A stretch of 64,000 nucleotides of DNA, from contig NZ_LMGI01000002.1 in assembly GCF_001427105.1 (NCBI RefSeq), forward strand, positions 973,025-1,037,024, given 5' to 3'. The stretch's first letter is position 1. Every line of letters begins with the position of its first letter. The notes beneath the pieces were generated by a model, which saw nothing but the letters and a program-made list of their open reading frames with translations, was not told the origin of the DNA and did not search any database. Shown here one piece after another: positions 35,035 to 42,333 of the stretch. The stretch is from Sphingopyxis sp. Root154. Its GTDB lineage: Bacteria > Pseudomonadota > Alphaproteobacteria > Sphingomonadales > Sphingomonadaceae. Made by a program: the position numbers and the translations under genes.

Positions 35035-35339
35035 AGATCTCTGGGCGTCGGCATCGCGTTTGACGATTTTGGTACCGGGTTCGCGTCCCTCAGCCTTCTC
35101 CAGCAATATCCGTTCATCCGCCTCAAGATCGATCGCAGTTTCATTGCGCGGATCGACCGGAAGGGGATGCCGCTGCCGAAGGTGTCGAACCTGCGGAACA
35201 GGAAGCGGCGCTGGTCAATCTTGGCTGCGACGAAGCCCAAGGCTATCGCTACGGGCGCGCCATGCCGGCGTGCGAGATCGCCGACACTTATTTGAGGGGC
35301 GGTTTCGTTCACGGCGCGCTAGAGCCTGCCAGCTGCTAA
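35035..35339 (+). pseudogene. Remnant of an EAL (c-di-GMP phosphodiesterase) domain
   Basis: The plus strand reads [20 protein letters not shown] and [15 protein letters not shown], the second half of an EAL domain (DDFGTG and K-x-D-x-S motifs). The reading frame then shifts near 35165. The continuation in another frame reads [20 protein letters not shown] and [11 protein letters not shown], ending at TAA 35337-35339. About 25 residues between the two parts, including the linking helix, are missing. The upstream catalytic EAL half is absent. This is clear gene decay. Confidence 0.85.
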
Positions 35340-35390
35340 AACGCCCGAGGCGCCACTGCGCGACACTATTTCCGCTTCTCGCGGCGCCTC
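35340..35390 (-). terminator. Probable terminator of the gene at 35447-36142
   Basis: Read on the minus strand, GAGGCGCC pairs with GGCGCCTC across a loop that itself holds a GCGA/TCGC pair, and is followed by GGGCGTTTTAG. It lies about 55 bases past the stop. Confidence 0.5.
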
Positions 35391-35446
35391 TTGTCAACGC
35401 GCGCCGACACCTTGGCCAGCCAAATGCCGACCAAGGTGCGAGGACG

Positions 35447-36142
35447 TTAGCGGTTCATCATATAAACACGGATGACCGTCTGGGTGCGCGCGTCAATCTG
35501 ATAGATTTGACGACCGTCCGAGCGATAGTAGAAGCGATCGGTATCGCGATATCGCTCGCGCATGTCGTACGGGACACCATATAAGCCCGAAGGCGCGCGC
35601 TCCCCGATTTCCAGTGTTGCGGCGTTGCGGCCGAGGACATTGTCGATGACGCCGCCGCGCTGCTCAGGTTGCCGATACCGCTCGCCGTCATCGCGGCGAT
35701 CATCGCGCCCATAGTCACGATCGTCGCGATCGCCGTAGCGGTCATCGTCTTGGCCGTAGCGGCGATCCCATTCGTCATATCGTCCGCTCCCGCCTTCGTC
35801 GGCACGGCGCACATCCTGGCTGAGCGTGCGGAGGCGCGTCCGTAGATCGCGCGTCTCCTGGTCGTTCAAGCCGTTCCGGCTGTAGCGCCGCTCCAACTGG
35901 GTCAGCGAGCGAAGCCCGGAACGAAGCGGCATTGCCTCCTGGCGGTTGATGGCACCCGATTGGACCCCGGTCTCGATGCGGTCGCGCAATTGCTTGATAC
36001 GCGCCGACATGCTCCTGCGGCCTTCATCGCTGTCGCGGTAAGTGACGCCGCGGTTTTGATAGCCTCCAACCGGTCCTTGGGCAGCGACCGGTCCCGTGAC
36101 GGCAGCGGCGGAAACTGCCAAGCCAAATAGAATATTTCTCAT
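35447..36142 (-). CDS. Exported Asp/Arg-rich protein of unknown function
   Basis: The 231-aa product has a signal peptide (ILFGLAVSAAAVTGPVAAQ, cleavage after AAQ). A helical region with Arg/Leu repeats follows (RIKQLRDRIETGVQSGAINR, LRSLTQLERRYS, LRTRLRTLSQDV). Then comes a low-complexity Asp/Arg/Tyr stretch (about 118-165), and a C-terminal domain of about 60 residues that ends RFYYRSDGRQIYQIDARTQT. The tail resembles the closing beta hairpin of RcnB-like periplasmic proteins, which is only a tentative link. Similar proteins in sphingomonads remain uncharacterised as far as I know. Confidence 0.75.
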   Translation of the reverse strand: MRNILFGLAVSAAAVTGPVAAQGPVGGYQNRGVTYRDSDEGRRSMSARIKQLRDRIETGVQSGAINRQEAMPLRSGLRSLTQLERRYSRNGLNDQETRDLRTRLRTLSQDVRRADEGGSGRYDEWDRRYGQDDDRYGDRDDRDYGRDDRRDDGERYRQPEQRGGVIDNVLGRNAATLEIGERAPSGLYGVPYDMRERYRDTDRFYYRSDGRQIYQIDARTQTVIRVYMMNR

Positions 36143-36465
36143 CTGTTTTCTCCAAGCGCCCCGCCTCGCGCCTGCTAAGCGCTGGTCAGCGTGTAACGCT
36201 CATGAACACCCTCCTCAGATATCATTCATCGCACTTGACGAAATTCAGTTGAATATCTCAGTGTTTATCACTCAACGCGTATTTTTTCATCAAATTGAAA
36301 ATACTCCAGAATTATATTCTCTGTAAAAGGTTTAACCAAAACTTCGACGTTTCTGTCGGCCGCAGCGCGCGTCTTTATATTCGCGGGTGATGGACCTTTT
36401 TTCGGCCCGGCGCGTAATATTGATAGGGGCAAAGTACCGGAGATATCGTCATCGAAACGCAACTG
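36143..36465. other. AT-rich intergenic region
   Basis: These 323 bases, especially 36220-36340, are AT-rich against the local background, with TATTTTTTCATCAAATTGAAAATA-like runs. They contain the promoter of the minus-strand exported protein but no credible frame. No operator repeat stood out. Confidence 0.45.
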
Positions 36466-36582
36466 ATGATCATCAGCGGCCTGATCGCAATCGTCATTGC
36501 CTGCGCGGCCGTGGCCCGCAAACTTCGCTCGAATACGCGTGAGCTTGACCGGGCATTATGGGTGCAGTGGCGACGTGGTTGA
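36466..36582 (+). CDS. Possible 38-aa single-span membrane peptide
   Basis: The frame MIISGLIAIVIACAAVARKL followed by RSNTRELDRALW has one clean membrane helix and a basic stop-transfer segment, which is unlikely by chance. GGAG lies about 22 bases upstream, so the original start may have been nearer to it and lost. It overlaps the larger gene at 36497-37012 in another frame, so one of the two may be a remnant. Confidence 0.3.
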   Translation: MIISGLIAIVIACAAVARKLRSNTRELDRALWVQWRRG

Positions 36583-37012
36583 CCTTCGACATGGCAAGCA
36601 ACCGGGCGACTGCAAAGTTACGGATATTCGCGAGGCACGGGAGTGGCGTGATCGGACCGGAGAGATTGCCGACTGGGTCGTCGCCAATGTGCCATGGACT
36701 ATCGCCGTTCCAGAATGGCCGGGTTTCAACGACCGCTGGCCGCTGCTGTCGCTGACCGACCTTGCCGCTGTGGAAGCCGAGTTGCTGCGGCGGGGTGAAG
36801 CGCTGGATGCCGGGGATGCCGATTTCGACGCGATTGTGGGGACGCTGACAGGCCGCCCGAGCGTTTGGAGCGCGGCCGCCGACTGGCTCACTTCGAACCC
36901 CGGGGCCGACATAAAAGATGCGGAGTTTTTCCGCCTCTTCGGGGAGATGTCGCGTGCCGAACTGATCCTGGCAGCCATCGAACATAAACAGCGACTCTTG
37001 CACGGGTCATGA
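36497..37012 (+). CDS. Unknown soluble protein, start uncertain
   Basis: The open frame is 171 codons from a TTG. A GTG at 36575 gives a more convincing 145-aa protein beginning VVDLRHGKQPGDCKVTDIRE, continuing with WRDRTGEIADWVVANVPWTI and helical segments LTDLAAVEAELLRRGEALDA and EFFRLFGEMSRAELILAAIE. The pattern looks like a real folded protein. I do not recognise a family. A further orphan frame follows at 37011-37157, so the locus may be disturbed. Confidence 0.45.
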   Translation: MPARPWPANFARIRVSLTGHYGCSGDVVDLRHGKQPGDCKVTDIREAREWRDRTGEIADWVVANVPWTIAVPEWPGFNDRWPLLSLTDLAAVEAELLRRGEALDAGDADFDAIVGTLTGRPSVWSAAADWLTSNPGADIKDAEFFRLFGEMSRAELILAAIEHKQRLLHGS

Positions 37013-37157
37013 GATCCAAAAGCCCGGTCAGCCTTATTTTGCTCAAGCTGCACTCTGGCTTTCGCAGCACGAACGGACCGAGCATGATTGGGCGAGCCGC
37101 GAAACATGGCTATATCGCGTCGCCACTGGGACGCCGCGATTCTTGCCGGAATGGTGA
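37011..37157 (+). pseudogene. Orphan protein-like frame without a start
   Basis: A frame with no ATG or GTG reads QKPGQPYFAQAALWLSQHER and then TEHDWASRETWLYRVATGTP, ending at TGA 37155-37157. The high density of Trp, Tyr and charged residues looks like true protein. It directly follows the stop of the previous gene in a different frame, so it may be a frameshifted or truncated gene. Its family is not recognised. Confidence 0.3.
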
Positions 37158-37299
37158 AGGCGGGCCCCGGCAGTGCTTCAGTCCTAACGCTTATACGCCA
37201 TCCGTTCGGCCGATTTGCCAATTTCAGACCGTGTGGCTTTGGAGGCAGATCGGATATAGCGGCCCCCTCCCTTCCCATTCCCTCCAATAGGTCCATTCA

Positions 37300-38226
37300 A
37301 TGCCATCACCGAGCGGCAAGCGCGTCCTTTTACTCCACAATGCGAAGGCGCGGCAGGGCGATGGCGCGTTGGAGCCGGTGTACAACAAACTCGAAGCCGG
37401 CGGCTTAGTCGTCACCGTCGAACCTTTCGAAAATCTTCCCGAGATAGCGCGCGACATCACGCGTTTACACCAGTCGGCGGATGCGATCGTCGTTTGCGGC
37501 GGGGATGGATCGATCTCGTCGTCGGCACCGGCGGTGATCGAGAGCGGCCTCCCGCTAGGCATCATTCCGGCCGGCACTGCCAACGATCTCGCGCGGACGC
37601 TTTCGATTCCTCTCGACTTCGCCGCGGCCGCCGACGTCATAGTTGCCGGCCACAAAAAGCAGATCGATATCGGCATGGTGAATGGTCATGCCTTCTTCAA
37701 TGTCGCAAGCATCGGTCTCAGCAGCGAGTTGGCGCAGAAAATGGACCCCGGCATCAAGAAGCGTTTTGGAAGGTTAGGCTATGCCGTCGCGGCGCTCCGC
37801 ATCATGGCGGGCGCGAGGCGCTTTCGCGCGAGGATTGTAGAGAAGGGAAGCGGCACGAGTGTCAGAACCTACCAGATCGCGATCGGGAACGGCCGCCTCT
37901 ACGGCGGGGGCAATGTCGTTGAAGAGACGGCCGCTATCGATGACGGCGCGCTGGATCTCTACAGCCTGGAAATGCGCAACCTCTGGAAATCGGCCCTGAT
38001 GGCGCGGGCCTTTCGGAGCGGCACGCACGGGGCCTGGAAGGAAGTGCGGACCGCGCGGTGCGTGGAATTCGACATTGAAACACGGCGTCCGATGCCGATC
38101 AACACCGACGGCGAGATCGTGACCGCAACTCCGGCTCGTTTCAGCGTTTTGCCTGGAGCAGTCACGGTTTTTACACCCCTCGACGCCGGCGTCGGTCAAC
38201 GGTCCGCCCGCCTCTACCATAGCTGA
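37300..38226 (+). CDS. Diacylglycerol kinase-family lipid kinase (YegS/BmrU type)
   Basis: The 308-aa product has the DAGK catalytic signature: VLLLHNAKARQGDGAL at the start, IVVCGGDGSISSSAPAVIESGLPLGIIPAGTANDLARTLSIP (nucleotide-binding GGDGS and GTANDLA), and IAIGNGRLYGGGNVVEETAAIDDGALDLY in the C-terminal beta-sandwich domain. Members phosphorylate diacylglycerol, sphingosine-like or related lipids. A sphingolipid substrate would suit a sphingomonad, but the sequence does not decide it. It stands alone on the plus strand. Confidence 0.93.
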   Translation: MPSPSGKRVLLLHNAKARQGDGALEPVYNKLEAGGLVVTVEPFENLPEIARDITRLHQSADAIVVCGGDGSISSSAPAVIESGLPLGIIPAGTANDLARTLSIPLDFAAAADVIVAGHKKQIDIGMVNGHAFFNVASIGLSSELAQKMDPGIKKRFGRLGYAVAALRIMAGARRFRARIVEKGSGTSVRTYQIAIGNGRLYGGGNVVEETAAIDDGALDLYSLEMRNLWKSALMARAFRSGTHGAWKEVRTARCVEFDIETRRPMPINTDGEIVTATPARFSVLPGAVTVFTPLDAGVGQRSARLYHS

Positions 38227-38438
38227 TATAGCCGCAAGCGTGTAGCCGCCATAGCACCGCGTCCACATTCCACCCCATCTGTGCCTTCCCCGATGTGAAG
38301 CGCGTCAGTGCTCGTTACCGCGGGAACCGGCGACCTTAAGACTGGCGCCTCGTAGCGCCCAGACTGAGGCATACGATTGTGAGGAGGCGAGCGAAGTTGG
38401 GATACAGCCAATAATGGCCACAACATTCCCTTCGCGTC

Positions 38439-38729
38439 GTGAAGAGTTGCCAGTCATTTCGATTTCGTGCGCTGCCAGTCCAGCCCGCATGCTATACCCT
38501 CCTTCCGGGGCAATGGTCGGCGATAGCGATCGAGCATCCGCCCCTCGCTATGGTCGCCGACAAGGCCGCGTTCTGCGGTCCAGGCCGACTCCAGGCGCTC
38601 GCCAAACAATTGGGCGCGCAAATCTCGGTCGATAATGCCGCGCCGGGGACACGTGTGTCGCTGACCCGTACCGCGCACATCGCACGGCAGGTCGCGGCCA
38701 ATGACGAAGCGGAGATCGCCGCAGTCTGA
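38439..38729 (+). pseudogene. C-terminal remnant of a histidine kinase (HWE/HisKA_2 type)
   Basis: The second half of this 96-codon frame, from about 38575, reads GPGRLQALAKQLGAQISVDN and AAPGTRVSLTRTAHIARQVA. That is the closing helix-strand unit of an ATPase domain, in which intact genes have GLGxxIVxALAxQLxA followed by GTxVSI. Everything upstream, including the His box and N-box, is absent, and the first 40 codons do not fit. It lies beside two receiver genes and is probably what is left of their kinase. Confidence 0.65.
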
Positions 38730-38852
38730 TCTGCTCTCTCGATCGGGAACAGGAACAAAGGATTTTGCGGATCATCCGCCGGGCGCTTCGGCCGGTCGGC
38801 GCGATAGGGGTTTGCCCCTTGCTTCCGAACATAGCGAGACGAGCTCGGGAGC

Positions 38853-39248
38853 TTACCGCCGCGTTGCAGCTAGGAGTCGCTTGATGTGAGCCGCCACGCT
38901 TTCCGGATCATAGGGCCGTTGGAGATGCGGGCCCTCATCGCATAAGTGGCCTGCAGCCTTCGCTGCCGAATCGATGTTGCCGGCAAGGACAATCTCGACA
39001 TCGGGATAACGGTCCCTGACCCATATCCGCAACTCGAACACGTTGAACTGCCCCGAAAGCTCCACGTCCGCCAGCAGTGCGTCGATTTTCATGGCGCCCT
39101 CCTCGAGCGCGATGATCACCTCATCGGACGTTGCCGCTTCAAAAACCTTGTAACCGCAGTGCCGAAGATATTCGGCGAGCGCGTTGCGGATCAGGACGTC
39201 AGCGTCGGCGACGATCAGGCACTGTGGGCCTGGGAGCTCTTCTGCCAT
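38853..39248 (-). CDS. Receiver-domain protein with altered active site
   Basis: The 131-aa product is one receiver fold: CLIVADADVLIRNALAEYLR, the candidate phosphoacceptor Asp in ALLADVEL, and LQRPYDPESVAAHIKRLL at the end. Two conserved positions differ from active receivers: the Ser/Thr after strand 4 is Ala (IVLAGN) and the Lys of the KP pair is Arg (QRP). Phosphorylation-dependent switching may therefore be weak or lost. It overlaps the upstream receiver gene by 34 bp. Confidence 0.85.
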   Translation of the reverse strand: MAEELPGPQCLIVADADVLIRNALAEYLRHCGYKVFEAATSDEVIIALEEGAMKIDALLADVELSGQFNVFELRIWVRDRYPDVEIVLAGNIDSAAKAAGHLCDEGPHLQRPYDPESVAAHIKRLLAATRR

Positions 39249-39604
39249 GGGTCTCCAATCAGCCGTGCGATCACATCAGCGAGCGCGGCGATACTGTAGG
39301 GTTTTGCAAGAAATTCGTCAGCCGGAAAGGATTCCGACTTAAATAAGTGAGCCGAGCAGACGATGACGGGGCGACCGGGGACCAGCAATTTGGAGCGGCG
39401 TGTCAGTTCCATCCCGTCGACTTCGCCGGGCATTCGGACATCGGTGACAATGAGATCGACGGCCTGCCCGGAACTCAGAATGTTGAGCCCCTCAGCGCCG
39501 TCCCCAGCTTCCAGAACTTGATATCCGATGTCCCGCAGCGAATCCGCCAGGATGAATCTAATCAGGATCTCGTCCTCGACGACGAGTATCGTCTGTGCGT
39601 CCAC
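39215..39604 (-). CDS. Single-domain response regulator
   Basis: The start is GTG with GAGGA upstream. The 129-aa product is a complete receiver: TILVVEDEILIRFIL, Asp in LIVTDVRMPGEVDG, Ser in VIVCSAH and Lys in FLAKPYS. There is no output domain. Its 3' end overlaps the start of the next receiver gene by 34 bp, so both are made from one message. The first member has an intact active site and the second does not. Confidence 0.9.
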   Translation of the reverse strand: MDAQTILVVEDEILIRFILADSLRDIGYQVLEAGDGAEGLNILSSGQAVDLIVTDVRMPGEVDGMELTRRSKLLVPGRPVIVCSAHLFKSESFPADEFLAKPYSIAALADVIARLIGDPWQKSSQAHSA

Positions 39605-39933
39605 TATCTGTCCTCATCCACAACAAGAACTCAGCGAACCCGATTGGACCCACACCCCGCTACGTTCTGGATACCGACTAAACGTCTGCCGGCAAAGACA
39701 GGTTCCGGCAGCATCCGGGTCGTCCGAAGCCAGCTCATGCAATCACTGGGACTGGCCGATTGCGGACTGGCGGCTGCTGGCGAGCAAACAAAGAGAGCGG
39801 ACGTTCTGCGACACATCAGAGCGCTCGCTCTCAGGGTGTTCAGATTTAGACGTTAGACCTCGATGCCTTCCGCCAACGTCAGCGCATCCTCCACATCAAC
39901 GCATGGGTATCGCAAGCACGGTCGCAACTGCCA
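39605..39933. other. Intergenic region without a supported gene
   Basis: These 329 bases separate the receiver pair from the end of the catabolic operon. Both strands show only short frames without domain patterns. Slightly mixed composition suggests decayed sequence, and this may mark one edge of the catabolic cluster. Confidence 0.4.
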
Positions 39934-41214
39934 TCAATCGACCCAATCGCGATCGAGTGACCGGGCGCCGAGTAGCATCATAACCGCTGAAATGACGTAG
40001 AACAGCAGGCAACCCATCATCGCATATTTCAGCCCGTCACTGCCATAAACCGGCAGCAACGCGTCCGAGAGCCCTCCCAATATATAGATGCCGAGCCCGG
40101 GGCCGAGCAGGTTGTTGATGAACAGGAAGCTTGCTGTGGCGGTGGTGCGCATTTGCGACGGCACGAGATGCTGGACGGCAGCAATGACCGGCGCCAGCCA
40201 CACATAGCCCAACGCCATCGGGATGGTGAACAGGACAAAGGTCAGCGGAAGCGAGTCCGACAATATGCCGCCGGCGAAGACGGGCGCCGCGACCAGAAAG
40301 CAAAAGGCCGGCACCCTCGCGAGCGCTTTTTTGTCCTTCCGGCCAACGCGGTCGCCGATCACGCCACCAAGCAGTACTCCGACACCCCCGCCGAGCAGCA
40401 GCATCGTCCCGAAGAAGAGCGATGTCCCCTCCAGATCGAGACCAAAGCTGCGCTGCAGGAGCGTCGGAAGCCAGAACGCCATGCCATAGCCCATGATCGA
40501 GCTGGACGCTGCGCCGAGCGCGAGGAACCAGAAGCTGCGCTTTCGTGACAGGATGGCCAGAACGCCCCGAAGGCGCATGGTGTCAGGCGCGCCGGCAGCG
40601 CGAGGAGGGTCCCGAACGATCAGCCGAAACAGAGGGGCCAGCGCGATGCCGGCCAATCCCACGACAATGAAAGCGGCCCGCCAGTCGACGTTCGCTGCGA
40701 TATAGCCCCCGAAATACACGCCCAAAGCCGAGCCCAGCGGGATCCCGAGCGAATAGATGGCGAGGGCTCTCGCGCGCTGTGCCGACGGGAAATAATCCGA
40801 GATAAGAGAAAATGACGGTGCGACGCCCCCCGCCTCGCCCACCCCTACGCCGAGCCGGCAAAGGAAGAGCGACCAGAATCCGCCCGCCAGGCCGCACAAG
40901 GCGGTGAAGCCGCTCCAGACTGCCAATGAGCCGGTGATCACCCAGGTGCGGCCCGTGCGATCGGCGAGCCAGGCCAGCGGAATGGCCGCAGTCGAGTAGA
41001 GCAGGGCAAAGGCGATGCCCCCCAGCAGGCCGAGTTGCGTATCGCTAAGGCCCAGTTCCGCCTGAACGGGCACGGCGAGAATGCCCAATATCTGTCGGTC
41101 GATAAAATTGAAGGTGTAGACAAGGAGGAGCATCAGGAGAACAAGCCCCCGATAGGAGCTCGACCCATGGCCTTCGGCTGCATCGGCCGGCGAAACTGAC
41201 AGACCCTTTTTCAC
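39934..41214 (-). CDS. MFS transporter, spinster-like
   Basis: The GTG start has AAGGA upstream. The 426-aa product has twelve predicted membrane segments and typical MFS loops: FNFIDRQILGILAVPVQAEL in helix 1, the ADRTGRTWVITGS loop between helices 2 and 3, and RLGVGVGEAGGVAPSFSLIS in helix 4, the spinster-type signature. Such transporters move organic acids, lipids or aromatic compounds. It is the last gene of the catabolic operon, 129 bp after the amidohydrolase, and probably imports the substrate across the inner membrane or exports a product. Confidence 0.88.
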   Translation of the reverse strand: MKKGLSVSPADAAEGHGSSSYRGLVLLMLLLVYTFNFIDRQILGILAVPVQAELGLSDTQLGLLGGIAFALLYSTAAIPLAWLADRTGRTWVITGSLAVWSGFTALCGLAGGFWSLFLCRLGVGVGEAGGVAPSFSLISDYFPSAQRARALAIYSLGIPLGSALGVYFGGYIAANVDWRAAFIVVGLAGIALAPLFRLIVRDPPRAAGAPDTMRLRGVLAILSRKRSFWFLALGAASSSIMGYGMAFWLPTLLQRSFGLDLEGTSLFFGTMLLLGGGVGVLLGGVIGDRVGRKDKKALARVPAFCFLVAAPVFAGGILSDSLPLTFVLFTIPMALGYVWLAPVIAAVQHLVPSQMRTTATASFLFINNLLGPGLGIYILGGLSDALLPVYGSDGLKYAMMGCLLFYVISAVMMLLGARSLDRDWVD

Positions 41215-41343
41215 GCGGCATTTCCTTCATCGCAGACCGCTTGGCCGGTCGATTTTCCTTTGGTGCGCTCTGGCGCGCAGGCGTCCGCTACAGGCTCCAT
41301 TGCATGATCCTCGGTATGCAGCAGCGGGTACCGGCCATTTCTT

Positions 41344-42333
41344 TCAATCGATCGCCTTCCGGCCCGCGCCGGCCAAAAGCCACGCCGCATTGTCATGGCG
41401 CCATTCGGCGGCGATATCGGCCGGAAGCCCCAGTTCGTCGATTTGCGCCGCGAGGTCGGCGGGTCCCAGCCGGGAAACCCAGGCTGATGCTCCGAACAGG
41501 ACGCGACCACGCAACGCGCCGCGAGCCTGTGCGAGCAAGGGTTCCCAACCCGACCCCGCACGGCCCATGAAGCGCGGGCTGTGGCTGGACAGTTCGAGAT
41601 GGACGTTGGGATGCCGCTGCACGATCGCTATCGCATCCGATATCCACGGCCATCCGCCGTGACCGATCAAAATCGTCAAATCGGGAAACGCCGTCGCGAC
41701 GCGATCGATATTCCGTACATCCGAAATATCGAGCGAGATGGAGCGATTGAAATTCTGTCCGGCATGAATCCAGATCGGCAGATTGAGCCGTTGCGCCGTC
41801 TCGAATATCGGCGCCAGTGCCGGGTCAGATGCCGGGACGGCCTCCCAGAAGGGTGAAACCGACACCCCGCCAATGTTCCAGTCGCGCAGCGCATATTCGA
41901 TCTGCGAGGCGGCTTCGTCGGGCGCGCGTAAGGAAACGCCCAGCCAGCATGTCAGGAGGTCGGGCGCCATAGCCGCGAGGCGGGCGATCGATCGATTGGC
42001 ATCAGCGCCGGACCGTCCGCGCCAGGGGAAGCCGTGCAGCACCTGATGCGTGATCCCATCGGCGCGCAGGCCCGCGATGTAATCGTGGTCCGCGACATCG
42101 AAGCCGCTACCCGCGTCGATCAGATAATGGACCGCAGAATGGGGATCGGCGGCGAGCCGGCGGCGATAGGCTTCCAGGTCCACCCCTGCCCGCCGCGTCA
42201 GGGGCTCAGCGAATTTCTCGAGGTAATCGGGTGCTGCGATAGCAAAGCCGGTAAGATAAGCTTCCCACACGTCGCGGTCGCCATGGACCGCGCAGATGTC
42301 GATGATGCCGGGCCCGGCGCTACCGTGAGCCAT
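41344..42333 (-). CDS. Amidohydrolase-2 family enzyme (PF04909-like)
   Basis: The 329-aa product has the TIM-barrel pattern of the ACMSD-type amidohydrolases: LGVSLRAPDEAASQIEYALRD, GGVSVSPFWEAVP, LPIWIHAGQNFNRS (metal-binding His), LTILIGHGGWPWISDAIAIV (His) and RVLFGASAWVS near the end. The usual HxH at the N-terminus is replaced by IIDICAVHGDRD, so metal binding may be reduced. Family members are decarboxylases or hydrolases of unsaturated carboxylates. It overlaps the acyl-CoA ligase gene by 14 bp. The substrate is unknown. Confidence 0.82.
   Translation of the reverse strand: MAHGSAGPGIIDICAVHGDRDVWEAYLTGFAIAAPDYLEKFAEPLTRRAGVDLEAYRRRLAADPHSAVHYLIDAGSGFDVADHDYIAGLRADGITHQVLHGFPWRGRSGADANRSIARLAAMAPDLLTCWLGVSLRAPDEAASQIEYALRDWNIGGVSVSPFWEAVPASDPALAPIFETAQRLNLPIWIHAGQNFNRSISLDISDVRNIDRVATAFPDLTILIGHGGWPWISDAIAIVQRHPNVHLELSSHSPRFMGRAGSGWEPLLAQARGALRGRVLFGASAWVSRLGPADLAAQIDELGLPADIAAEWRHDNAAWLLAGAGRKAID

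Noticed and set aside
35690..35790. Repeated CGAT/CGTC-type units as a DNA repeat array
   Set aside because: They encode the Asp/Arg-rich stretch of the exported protein at 35447-36142; they are low-complexity coding sequence, not a CRISPR or satellite.
41300..41320. Further copy of the CATGAT-type motif before the MFS gene
   Set aside because: Only the first eight bases match; the GTTA half is absent.
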